From: DMER01 sp003451645
Lineage (GTDB): Bacteria > Pseudomonadota > Alphaproteobacteria > Micropepsales > Micropepsaceae
Length of the DNA stretch: 6,188 nt
Direction of reading: 5' to 3'
Assembly: GCA_031976175.1 (NCBI GenBank)
Contig: DALYLR010000082.1
Span: 1-6,188 of the forward strand
Shown: piece after piece, positions 1-5,726 of the stretch
Layout: the number at the start of each line of letters is the position of its first letter
How positions within the stretch are numbered: the first letter of the stretch is position 1
Position numbers and translations under genes: made by a program
Notes under the pieces: model-generated
Told to the model about the DNA's origin: nothing
The model's database searches: none
Seen by the model: the letters and a program-made list of their open reading frames with translations, nothing else

Positions 1-372
1 GCGGGCATCGTGCATTCGCTCGATCAACTGCTCATCGAGCTCGGCGCCGTCGATGCCAAGGTCACCTATATCGAGCCGACCGGAGCGGAACGCCTCGCGT
101 TCTGGATCAACAAGATTTCCCCGCTGCTCCTGCTCGTGGGCATGGTGTGCATCTACATCGAATTCAAGACGCCCGGATTTGGATTACCCGGCATCGCGGG
201 CATCATCGCGTTTGCGATCTACTTCCTCGGCGGCTACGTCGCGGGACTGTCGGGCATCGAGTGGGTTGCCGTGTTCGTGCTCGGGCTGGTGCTGCTGATT
301 CTCGAATTGTTCGTGTTCCCGGGAACGATCTTCCTCGGCCTCTCCGGCGTCGGCTTGCTGGTCGTTTCGCTG
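1..372 (+). pseudogene. NfeD1b-type membrane protein fragment (N-terminal protease domain off-window, C-terminus lost)
   Basis: This is the stretch of a long NfeD protein that normally lies between a ClpP-like serine protease domain and a C-terminal OB-fold. In such proteins the protease faces outward and the helices sit in the inner membrane; roles in membrane protein quality control are proposed. The sequence shows a short linker with the EPTxAERLA pattern, then the hydrophobic helices with YIEFKTPGFGLPG between the first two and LELFVFPGTIFLG between the last two, both typical of the family. The protease domain would be upstream of the window. No OB-fold follows; the frame runs straight into IscR sequence. 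Leucine codons here are 11 CTC, 9 CTG, 2 TTG and 1 TTA, unlike the IscR half. The FPGT-F-G variant recalls NfeD proteins I associate with Verrucomicrobia-like bacteria, but that is memory, not a search. Confidence 0.7.
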
Positions 373-834
373 GTGATGGCGATGGTGGATTTGGCCCAGA
401 ACAGCCAAGAACGCCCGGTCACGTTGGCGGAAATCGCCACTCGTCAGGAAATATCGCTGTCCTATTTGGAGCAGCTCTTTGCGCTGTTGCGCCGGCACGA
501 TTTGGTTGCAAGCGTGCGTGGGCCGGGTGGCGGCTATCGTTTGGCGCGGCCCGCCTCGGAAACCCGGATTGCGGACATCATCCTGGCCGTTGATGAGCCG
601 ATCAAGACCACGCGCTGCGAGTTAGGCTCACCACGGGGCTGCACGGGCAAGCAGGGGCGCTGCGTAACCCATGATCTGTGGGAGGAATTGGGCCGGCAAA
701 TCCATATCTTCCTCAGTGCCGTAACCATCGCCGATGTGTTGAACAAGCGTGTCCTGGGCGCTAGCCGCTTGGATTATGAAACAGCGTTTCTCAACCCGCC
801 ACTGCCAAGCGCCAAGGAATTGTCCGCCGTATGA
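1..834 (+). CDS. iscR: Chimeric ORF: NfeD membrane region joined in frame to IscR-type Rrf2 regulator (5' partial)
   Basis: The frame is open from base 1; the first possible start is a GTG at 10, but the preceding codons (A-G-I) continue naturally, so the true start probably lies upstream. Numbering from that GTG, residues 1-125 are NfeD-like: a linker containing EPTGAERLA, then four hydrophobic segments near 37-53, 59-80, 83-104 and 106-125 with the TPGFGLPG turn. Residues 122-274 are IscR-like: helix-turn-helix and wing at about 138-180 (ISLSYLEQLF, VRGPGGGYRLA), and cluster ligands C203, C211, C218 and H221 followed by DLWEELGRQIHIFL. The C-terminal OB-fold of NfeD and the first ~10 residues of IscR, including the KGRY motif, are both missing. 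The stop overlaps the next start as ATGA, tying the IscR half to the suf genes. I am sure of both domain identities. That the fused protein exists in a cell is doubtful: assembly chimera or recombination at shared sequence are the main alternatives. Confidence 0.8.
   Translation, partial: AGIVHSLDQLLIELGAVDAKVTYIEPTGAERLAFWINKISPLLLLVGMVCIYIEFKTPGFGLPGIAGIIAFAIYFLGGYVAGLSGIEWVAVFVLGLVLLILELFVFPGTIFLGLSGVGLLVVSLVMAMVDLAQNSQERPVTLAEIATRQEISLSYLEQLFALLRRHDLVASVRGPGGGYRLARPASETRIADIILAVDEPIKTTRCELGSPRGCTGKQGRCVTHDLWEELGRQIHIFLSAVTIADVLNKRVLGASRLDYETAFLNPPLPSAKELSAV
373..393 (+). other. Junction of NfeD and IscR sequence (shared 7-codon stretch)
   Basis: These seven codons read V-M-A-M-V-D-L. They fit the end of an NfeD membrane helix (SLVMAMVDL) and equally the start of IscR helix 1 (AVMAMVDLA). 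Everything upstream is NfeD-like and everything downstream is IscR-like, so the crossover must lie in or beside this 21-base stretch. A shared word of that length is enough to mislead a short-k assembler or to support rare recombination. That both parents really carried the same bases here is inference. Confidence 0.6.
373..834 (+). other. iscR: IscR-type Fe-S-sensing Rrf2 regulator moiety, N-terminus replaced
   Basis: IscR is a winged-helix repressor/activator that carries a [2Fe-2S] cluster and adjusts Fe-S assembly genes to demand. The match begins at V-M-A-M-V-D-L, equivalent to about residue 11 of E. coli IscR, and continues through the family signatures SYLEQLF and VRGPGGGY to the three cysteines and histidine that bind the cluster (C-x7-C-x6-C-x2-H, the longer spacing I associate with alphaproteobacterial IscR). 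All four ligands are present, which favours IscR over RirA or NsrR. What is missing is the start codon and the MxLxTKGRYA leader, whose residues contribute to the first DNA-binding helix. Internal ATGs at 376 and 382 could only give a protein lacking that leader. Position directly before the desulfurase and sufB, with an ATGA overlap at 831-834, is the normal place for this regulator. Confidence 0.85.
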
Positions 835-2012
835 AGCCGTCGCCCGGGTACGCCTATCTCGACTGGAACGCGACCGCACCTTTACGGACGGCGGCACGGT
901 TAGCGATGCTGGAAGCGCTGGAGCTCTTTGGCAATCCATCCTCCGTGCACGGACCAGGGCGTGCAGCGCGCAGCAGCCTTGAGGCATCGCGTGACGCCAT
1001 CCTCACAGCCTGTGGTGCACCCAAGGCGCAACTGATTTTCACCAGCGGCGGGTCGGAGTCCAATATCCTCGCGTTGCGCGGCCTCATCCAAGCGGCCGCC
1101 GCACAGGAGCAACGGATCACGCGCCTCTTCGTCTCGGCGATCGAGCACACTTCGGTGCTGGAAACAGCGCGCCGCCTCGCCGATGATATTCCGGGCGTCA
1201 AGGTGGCACTGTTGCCTGTCACCACCTCTGGCGTGCTGAATTTGGATGCGCTGCGCGATGCGCTCATGCAAGGCAAGGGCCGTGCGCTGGTGTCCATCAT
1301 GGCGGCAAACAACGAAACCGGCGTGGTGCAACCTGTCGCGCAGGCGGCCGCGCTCGCCAAGGCCCATGGCGCGTTGGTCCACTGTGATGCGGTGCAAGTT
1401 TTTGGCCGCGTGCCCCTGTCGCTGGAGTTGCTAGGTGTCGACGCGCTCAGTGTTGCGGCCCACAAGGCGGGCGGCCCAAAGGGCATTGGCGCTCTCATCT
1501 TGCGGGAAGGCCTCGCGATCACGCCCCAACTAACTGGCGGTGGACAGGAAACGGGCCTGCGCGCAGGCACACAGAATGTGGCGGGTGCCGCCGGCATGGC
1601 TGCGATCGCCAGAGCGGATTTGGCGGTCTGGGCGGCTTTGCGCGCGCACCGGGATTCGATGGAGACCGCCTTGCTCGCATCCGTTCCGGGCGCGCAAATT
1701 TATGGTCGTCAGGCCGAGCGGCTGCCCAACACCACCTGCATCGGCTTGCCGGGCGTCAGTGCGCAAACGCAATTGATGGCGCTCGATCTGGATGGCGTGG
1801 CGGTCAGCAGCGGTTCGGCTTGTTCTAGCGGCAAGGTCGCGCGCAGCCATGTTCTCGAAGGCATGGGAGTTAGCGAACCCGCCTCCGCCGAGGCGATCCG
1901 GGTCAGCATTGGACCTGAAACCACACATGACGACACAGGCCGCTTCATCAAGGCCTGGACCAGCCTTGCCTCGAGGGCATCTCGCCTCATCGAACGCCCG
2001 GCGGCGGAATAG
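831..2012 (+). CDS. Cysteine desulfurase, IscS/NifS class (group I)
   Basis: A PLP enzyme that converts cysteine to alanine and carries the released sulfur as a persulfide for Fe-S cluster assembly; cytoplasmic. The 393 residues are close to the family norm (E. coli IscS has 404). Motifs in order: YLDWNATAPL at 9-18, SGGSESN at 72-78, PLP-stacking H106, N-N-E-T-G at 160-164, cofactor-binding D186 and Q189, Schiff-base lysine K212 in AAHKAGGPKG, LRAGTQN at 243-249, and catalytic C331 in SSGSACSSG. The long loop after C331 marks the IscS/NifS group rather than the SufS group. The ATG overlaps the regulator's stop (ATGA); an AAGGA at 814-818 is 12 bases upstream, a rather long spacer, so reinitiation may help. 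This desulfurase between iscR and sufB is a usual alphaproteobacterial arrangement. It is often annotated as iscS or nifS-like, but it is not part of an isc operon here, so I leave the symbol blank. Confidence 0.93.
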   Translation: MKPSPGYAYLDWNATAPLRTAARLAMLEALELFGNPSSVHGPGRAARSSLEASRDAILTACGAPKAQLIFTSGGSESNILALRGLIQAAAAQEQRITRLFVSAIEHTSVLETARRLADDIPGVKVALLPVTTSGVLNLDALRDALMQGKGRALVSIMAANNETGVVQPVAQAAALAKAHGALVHCDAVQVFGRVPLSLELLGVDALSVAAHKAGGPKGIGALILREGLAITPQLTGGGQETGLRAGTQNVAGAAGMAAIARADLAVWAALRAHRDSMETALLASVPGAQIYGRQAERLPNTTCIGLPGVSAQTQLMALDLDGVAVSSGSACSSGKVARSHVLEGMGVSEPASAEAIRVSIGPETTHDDTGRFIKAWTSLASRASRLIERPAAE

Positions 2013-2014
2013 GA
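2011..2014 (+). promoter_or_regulatory. Ribosome binding site for sufB
   Basis: AGGA lies seven bases before the ATG at 2022 and overlaps the TAG stop of the desulfurase. It supports that start and lies at the only junction in the operon where genes are separated (9 bases) instead of overlapping. Confidence 0.6.
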
Positions 2015-2021
2015 CATACCC

Positions 2022-3464
2022 ATGGTCGATGCAGCAACACGCCAAACGGTCGAAGAGCAAAAATACAAGTACGGCTTTGTGACCGATATTGAGGTCGAGA
2101 AGGCCCCCAAAGGCCTGACCGCCGAGACCATCCGCTTCATCTCCGCCAAAAAGGGCGAGCCGGAGTGGATGCTTGCTTGGCGCCTTTCGGCATTTGAGCG
2201 CTGGCAGGCGATGAGCGAGCCCACTTGGGCGCGGGTTGGCTACCCTAGAATCGATTATCAGGACGCATTTTACTATGCGGCGCCGCGCAACGCGCAAAAG
2301 CCCAAGAGCCTGGAGGAGGTCGACCCCAAGCTTTTGGAAACCTACCGCAAGCTTGGCATCCCCCTCAACGAGCAGAAAATGCTCGCAGGGGTTGCCGTCG
2401 ATGCGGTGTTCGATAGCGTCTCGGTGGTGACGACCTTCAAGGAAAAGCTCAAAGAAGCAGGCGTCATTTTCTGCCCAATCTCTGAGGCGGTCCACACCCA
2501 TCCCGAATTGGTCAAGAAATATCTGGGGTCGGTTGTTCCGGTCACGGATAATTTCTTCGCCACCTTGAACTCGGCCGCCTTCAGCGACGGGTCCTTTGTT
2601 TACATCCCGCCGGGCGTGCGCTGCCCGATGGAACTGTCGACCTATTTCCGCATCAACGAGGCGGATACGGGGCAGTTCGAGCGCACCCTGATCATTGCGG
2701 ATAAGGGCTCCTATGTCTCCTATCTGGAAGGATGCACGGCGCCCAAGCGCGACGACAATCAGCTCCACGCAGCGGTGGTGGAGCTGGTCGCGCATGACGA
2801 TGCCGAGATCAAATACTCGACCGTCCAGAATTGGTATCCGGGCGACGAAGACGGCCGCGGCGGCATCTATAACTTCGTGACCAAACGCGGCGATTGCCGC
2901 GGTGCTCGCTCCAAGATCAGCTGGACGCAAGTCGAAACCGGCTCGGCGATCACCTGGAAATACCCGTCCTGCATCTTGCGCGGTGATGAGAGCGTGGGGG
3001 AGTTCTTCTCCATCGCTATCGCCAATCACAGGCAACAGGCGGACACTGGCACCAAAATGATCCATCTGGGCCGCAACACCCGCAGCCGGATCATCTCCAA
3101 AGGCATTAGCGCGGGCCGCGCGCAGAACACCTATCGCGGTTTGGTCAGTGCGCATGCCCGGGCTGAGAATGCGCGCAACTACACCCAATGCGATTCGCTG
3201 CTGATCGGCGCGCAATGCGGCGCTCACACGATCCCCTATATCGAGGCGGGCAATCCCTCCGCGCAATTCGAACATGAAGCCACGACCTCCAAAATCAGCG
3301 AGGATCAGCTCTTCTATTGCCGTCAGCGGGGCATTCCGGCGGAGGAGGCAGTGACGCTGATCGTCAATGGATTCTGCCGCGAGGTGTTGCAGAACCTGCC
3401 GATGGAATTTGCCGTCGAAGCACAAAAGCTGATCGGCATCAGTCTGGAAGGAAGTGTCGGGTGA
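2022..3464 (+). CDS. sufB: Fe-S cluster assembly scaffold protein SufB
   Basis: SufB is the main scaffold of the cytoplasmic SufBC2D complex, receiving persulfide sulfur and building the nascent cluster. The 480-residue product aligns through its whole length with E. coli SufB (495 residues) from memory: ISAKKGEPEWML at 40-51, the core at about 190-215 (GVRCPMELSTYFRIN), EGCTAP with C238 (E. coli C254), KYSTVQNWYPG at 264-274, TQCDSLLIG with C390 (E. coli C405), and FEHEATTS with H418 and E419 (E. coli H433/E434). The sulfur-accepting and cluster-forming residues are therefore all present. The cysteine-rich CxxC segment of the E. coli N-terminal part is absent: the equivalent region, about residues 86-110, has no cysteine, which is common outside enterobacteria. 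The AGGA seven bases upstream supports the start. The stop is overlapped by the GTG of the next gene. Confidence 0.97.
   Translation: MVDAATRQTVEEQKYKYGFVTDIEVEKAPKGLTAETIRFISAKKGEPEWMLAWRLSAFERWQAMSEPTWARVGYPRIDYQDAFYYAAPRNAQKPKSLEEVDPKLLETYRKLGIPLNEQKMLAGVAVDAVFDSVSVVTTFKEKLKEAGVIFCPISEAVHTHPELVKKYLGSVVPVTDNFFATLNSAAFSDGSFVYIPPGVRCPMELSTYFRINEADTGQFERTLIIADKGSYVSYLEGCTAPKRDDNQLHAAVVELVAHDDAEIKYSTVQNWYPGDEDGRGGIYNFVTKRGDCRGARSKISWTQVETGSAITWKYPSCILRGDESVGEFFSIAIANHRQQADTGTKMIHLGRNTRSRIISKGISAGRAQNTYRGLVSAHARAENARNYTQCDSLLIGAQCGAHTIPYIEAGNPSAQFEHEATTSKISEDQLFYCRQRGIPAEEAVTLIVNGFCREVLQNLPMEFAVEAQKLIGISLEGSVG
3446..3454 (+). promoter_or_regulatory. Ribosome binding site fixing the GTG start of the small membrane protein
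   Basis: A purine run GGAAGGAAG inside the end of sufB contains AAGGA at 3448-3452, eight bases before the GTG at 3461. No ATG is available near here in that frame, so this site is the main evidence that translation starts at the GTG and not at an ATG far upstream within sufB (3317). Confidence 0.6.
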
Positions 3465-3760
3465 CGGGCACGCCTCGCGAAGTCTGGTTTGTGCGCACCA
3501 ATCACGTTGGCGGGCTGTCACCTGTCAGCGCCAAAGGATGGTATGTCGTACTTGCCTTTTTGGCCGCGATGGCTGTGACGGCGCTGCTGGCTGCCTGGCT
3601 AACGGAAACCGCGGACCCGCCCTGGCTCGGCTTTGTTGTCTTCGCGGCCGGGGTCGCTGGCTGCGGCGGCATCTATCTTTTGGTCGCGACCGCACATGCT
3701 GATTGGTCGCAAACACTCTCCGAATATCGTGCAAAACAAAAAGGGCAAGAAAACCCATGA
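3461..3760 (+). CDS. Small two-helix inner-membrane protein of unknown function encoded between sufB and sufC
   Basis: A 99-residue protein starting at GTG, overlapping the sufB stop by four bases (GTGA) and the sufC start by four bases (ATGA). An AAGGA eight bases upstream supports the start; a longer reading from the ATG at 3317 would lie entirely inside sufB and is unlikely. Residues 1-26 are a polar N-terminus (EVWFVRTNHVGGLSPVSAKGW), then two hydrophobic helices at about 27-47 and 55-77 joined by a short TETADPPW loop, and a charged lysine-rich tail (EYRAKQKGQENP). It has one cysteine (C69, inside helix 2), so no cluster-binding pattern. Both short termini probably face the same side of the membrane. 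I do not recognise a named family, although small proteins with an aromatic N-terminus, a GW before helix 1 and two helices are familiar hypothetical proteins in alphaproteobacteria. The tight coupling argues that it is a real gene co-expressed with SUF; its function is unknown. Confidence 0.8.
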   Translation: MTGTPREVWFVRTNHVGGLSPVSAKGWYVVLAFLAAMAVTALLAAWLTETADPPWLGFVVFAAGVAGCGGIYLLVATAHADWSQTLSEYRAKQKGQENP

Positions 3761-4509
3761 CCATGCTGGTGATCGACAATCTGCATGCCACAGTCGGGGG
3801 CAAGGAAATCATCAAAGGCTTGAGCCTCGCCATCGCTGCGGGCGAGGTGCATGCCATTATGGGCCCCAATGGCTCGGGCAAATCGACCTTGTCCTATGTG
3901 CTGGCGGGACGCGACGGCTATGAGATCACGCAAGGCCGCGTGCTGCTGAAGGGCGAGGATATCGCCACCCTGTCACCGGAAGCCCGCGCCAGTCTCGGCC
4001 TGTTCCTTGGTCTGCAATATCCAGTGGAAATCCCCGGCGTGACCACCATGACGTTCCTGCGCACCGCGGTGAATGCGCAGTGCAAGGCGCGAGGCGAGAA
4101 GGAGCTTGATGCAGCGTCCTTCTTGCGCAGGATCAAGGCGGCTGCCACCCGCCTCAATATCTCCGACGACATGCTTAAGCGCGCGGTCAATGTGGGCTTT
4201 TCGGGGGGTGAGAAGAAGCGGGCCGAGGTCTTGCAAATGACCCTCCTGGAGCCTGCCATGGCGATCCTGGATGAGACGGATTCCGGCCTCGACATTGATG
4301 CGCTCAAATTGGTGGCTGAAGGGGTCAATGCCTTGCGCGCGCCCACGCGCAGCTTTTTGGTCATTACCCATTATCAGCGCTTGCTCGACTATATCGTGCC
4401 CGATCACGTGCATATCCTGGCGCATGGGCGCATTCAGAAATCAGGCGGGCCGGAGCTTGCGGAGCAGCTTGAGAAATTCGGCTATGACCGCTTCATCAAG
4501 GCGGCATGA
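3757..4509 (+). CDS. sufC: Fe-S cluster assembly ATPase SufC
   Basis: SufC is the ABC-type ATPase of the SufBC2D scaffold; unlike transporter ATPases it acts on a soluble complex, where its ATP-driven dimerisation reshapes SufB-SufD. The 250-residue product (E. coli 248) shows Walker A GPNGSGKST at 36-44 with K42, Q-loop Q87 in LGLQYPVEIPG, ABC signature FSGGEKKR at 148-155, Walker B with D172 and catalytic E173 in ILDETDSGLDIDALK, and switch histidine H205. The DETDSGLD sequence distinguishes SufC from most transporter ATPases. I chose the ATG at 3757, which overlaps the preceding stop (ATGA) and has AAGGG at 3741-3745 eleven bases upstream. The ATG two codons on (3763) is possible but worse spaced, and an in-frame extension to 3703 would lie inside the previous gene. 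Confidence 0.97.
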   Translation: MTMLVIDNLHATVGGKEIIKGLSLAIAAGEVHAIMGPNGSGKSTLSYVLAGRDGYEITQGRVLLKGEDIATLSPEARASLGLFLGLQYPVEIPGVTTMTFLRTAVNAQCKARGEKELDAASFLRRIKAAATRLNISDDMLKRAVNVGFSGGEKKRAEVLQMTLLEPAMAILDETDSGLDIDALKLVAEGVNALRAPTRSFLVITHYQRLLDYIVPDHVHILAHGRIQKSGGPELAEQLEKFGYDRFIKAA

Positions 4510-5726
4510 AGGACCCAAAGATGTTACGTGCCGTTCACCCGCCCGCTGATTTCGATAGCGCTGTCGCTGACTGCGCCGCGATGGTCGCGCGCGAGGCCGC
4601 CCCCGCTTGGGTCACTGAGGCGCGCCGGTTGGCCCTAAGAAACTATCTGGCCCAAGGCCTGCCCGGCCGCAAGGATGAGGCGTGGAAGTATACACCATTT
4701 CGCAACTGGCTTGCCCAACCGCATCTCACGCGTGCCGCCAGCTCCGCCCTCTATGCACCGGCTCAGGTCAAGGCGCAAACCCTCGCCGATTCGGGTGAAC
4801 TGGCGCGACCGCTCTTCGGCGCCGAGACCGATCCGCTCCTGCAGCTCAATCAGGCCTTGGCGGTTGATTTCCGTGTGCTGACGATTGCAGCAGGTGTCGG
4901 TGTTGATGAGCCGATTTATCTGCATCATGAGGCGCCAGGTGCTGGGGCCATGACCCATGGCATGACGCTTTTGCGCCTGGAGCCTGATGCGCGGGCCACA
5001 CTGGTTGAACTCGTCTCGGCGCCTCAAGACGGCTTTTCCACGCACCGCCTGCGTATCGATTTGATGCCCCGCGCGCGGCTTCATCATATTCGCATTGCCG
5101 AAGGCAGTGGTGCGGGCCTGGCGCTATGGCTCGACCGTGCAGATATCGCGGCACACGGCACTTACGCATACACGGCGGTCCATGCCTGCGCTGCCGCAAT
5201 GGCGGTGCAGGCCGATTTGCGTCTGCATGGCGAGGGCGCCGAGGCCCATACCGCGGCTGCCACCCTGGGCGCTGGGCGCAGCCATGCGGATTGGCGGGCC
5301 CGGGTGAGCCACTTTGGCCCTCAAACCATCAGCCGCATTCATGCCCGCTCGGTCCTGGGCGGGGAAAGCTTTGCGGCCGTTCAGGGTTGTGTCTCGGTCG
5401 CACCAGCCGCCCAAAACACGGATAGCCACCAATTAGCCAAGGCGCTTCTTGTCAGCCCCCAGGCGCGCGCGGTCCATAAGCCGGAACTGGAGATCTTTGC
5501 CGACGATGTGAAATGCGGGCATGGAGCGACCATTGGCTCTCTCAATCCCGATCAGCTCTTTTATCTGCGCGCGCGCGGCATCGCTGAGGCCGAAGCGCGG
5601 CAGATGCTTCTGGCGGCCTTTGTGGGTGGCATCGCAGATGATGCCCCAGAGGGTCAGGTCCGCGACCTGATCACCGAGGCCATCGCGCGCAATTTGCCGC
5701 GCGTTTTGGGGGAGGCGGCGTCATGA
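4506..5726 (+). CDS. sufD: Fe-S cluster assembly protein SufD
   Basis: SufD is the SufB paralogue that pairs with it in SufBC2D and is needed for iron acquisition and cluster formation at the SufB-SufD interface. The product is 406 residues (E. coli SufD 423). The N-terminal helical part has the typical GRKDEAWKYTPF at 54-65. The beta-helix core ends in AQNTDSHQ at 302-309 and the diagnostic KPELEIFADDVKCGHGATIG at 325-344, with C337 and H339 matching the E. coli C358/H360 pair. The C-terminal helical part has DQLFYLRARGIAEAEARQMLL. The body is diverged and alanine-rich compared with SufB, as usual for SufD. The ATG at 4506 overlaps the sufC stop (ATGA). A second in-frame ATG at 4521 has an AAGGA seven bases upstream, so the protein may start five residues later. 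The 3' end overlaps sufS. Confidence 0.95.
   Translation: MKDPKMLRAVHPPADFDSAVADCAAMVAREAAPAWVTEARRLALRNYLAQGLPGRKDEAWKYTPFRNWLAQPHLTRAASSALYAPAQVKAQTLADSGELARPLFGAETDPLLQLNQALAVDFRVLTIAAGVGVDEPIYLHHEAPGAGAMTHGMTLLRLEPDARATLVELVSAPQDGFSTHRLRIDLMPRARLHHIRIAEGSGAGLALWLDRADIAAHGTYAYTAVHACAAAMAVQADLRLHGEGAEAHTAAATLGAGRSHADWRARVSHFGPQTISRIHARSVLGGESFAAVQGCVSVAPAAQNTDSHQLAKALLVSPQARAVHKPELEIFADDVKCGHGATIGSLNPDQLFYLRARGIAEAEARQMLLAAFVGGIADDAPEGQVRDLITEAIARNLPRVLGEAAS
4509..4513 (+). promoter_or_regulatory. Shine-Dalgarno that could select the second sufD start (ATG 4521)
   Basis: AAGGA sits just after the first candidate sufD ATG (4506) and seven bases before the in-frame ATG at 4521. The earlier ATG has only an AAGG at 4498-4501 four bases upstream. 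Signal strength favours 4521; the overlap pattern of the operon favours 4506. Confidence 0.45.
5711..5715 (+). promoter_or_regulatory. Strong ribosome binding site for sufS
   Basis: GGAGG inside the end of sufD, seven bases before the ATG at 5723, is the best Shine-Dalgarno match in the window. It favours the ATG at 5723 over the in-frame ATG at 5732. Confidence 0.65.

Noticed and set aside
10..12. GTG at 10 as the real start of the first gene.
   Set aside because: The frame is already open at base 1, the residues before it read smoothly as NfeD linker, and no Shine-Dalgarno can be seen; the gene almost certainly begins upstream.
854..1597. A 247-codon minus-strand frame opposite the IscS-class desulfurase.
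   Set aside because: No recognisable motif and biased composition; the + strand has all desulfurase motifs here.
2013..2021. A promoter or IscR operator between the desulfurase and sufB.
   Set aside because: The gap is only 9 bases and holds nothing beyond the spacer after the ribosome binding site; I saw no convincing -35/-10 pair or IscR-type site anywhere in the window.
3317..3460. N-terminal extension of the small membrane protein back to an ATG at 3317.
   Set aside because: It would overlap sufB by 148 bases out of frame with no hydrophobic or conserved pattern, while GTG 3461 has a well-spaced AAGGA and the overlap style of this operon.
1530..3521. A 663-codon open frame on the minus strand, antisense to the desulfurase end and nearly all of sufB.
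   Set aside because: Its translation is rich in arginine, alanine and aspartate with no recognisable domain, it lies opposite strongly conserved sufB sequence, and long antisense frames are common in GC-rich coding DNA. It is a shadow.
3703..3756. N-terminal extension of SufC to an ATG at 3703.
   Set aside because: It would add 18 residues absent from SufC proteins and lie inside the preceding gene; ATG 3757 gives the family length.
3461..3760. The small ORF as a SufE/SufA-like accessory or ferredoxin-like protein.
   Set aside because: It has two hydrophobic helices, one cysteine and none of the cysteine patterns of those families.
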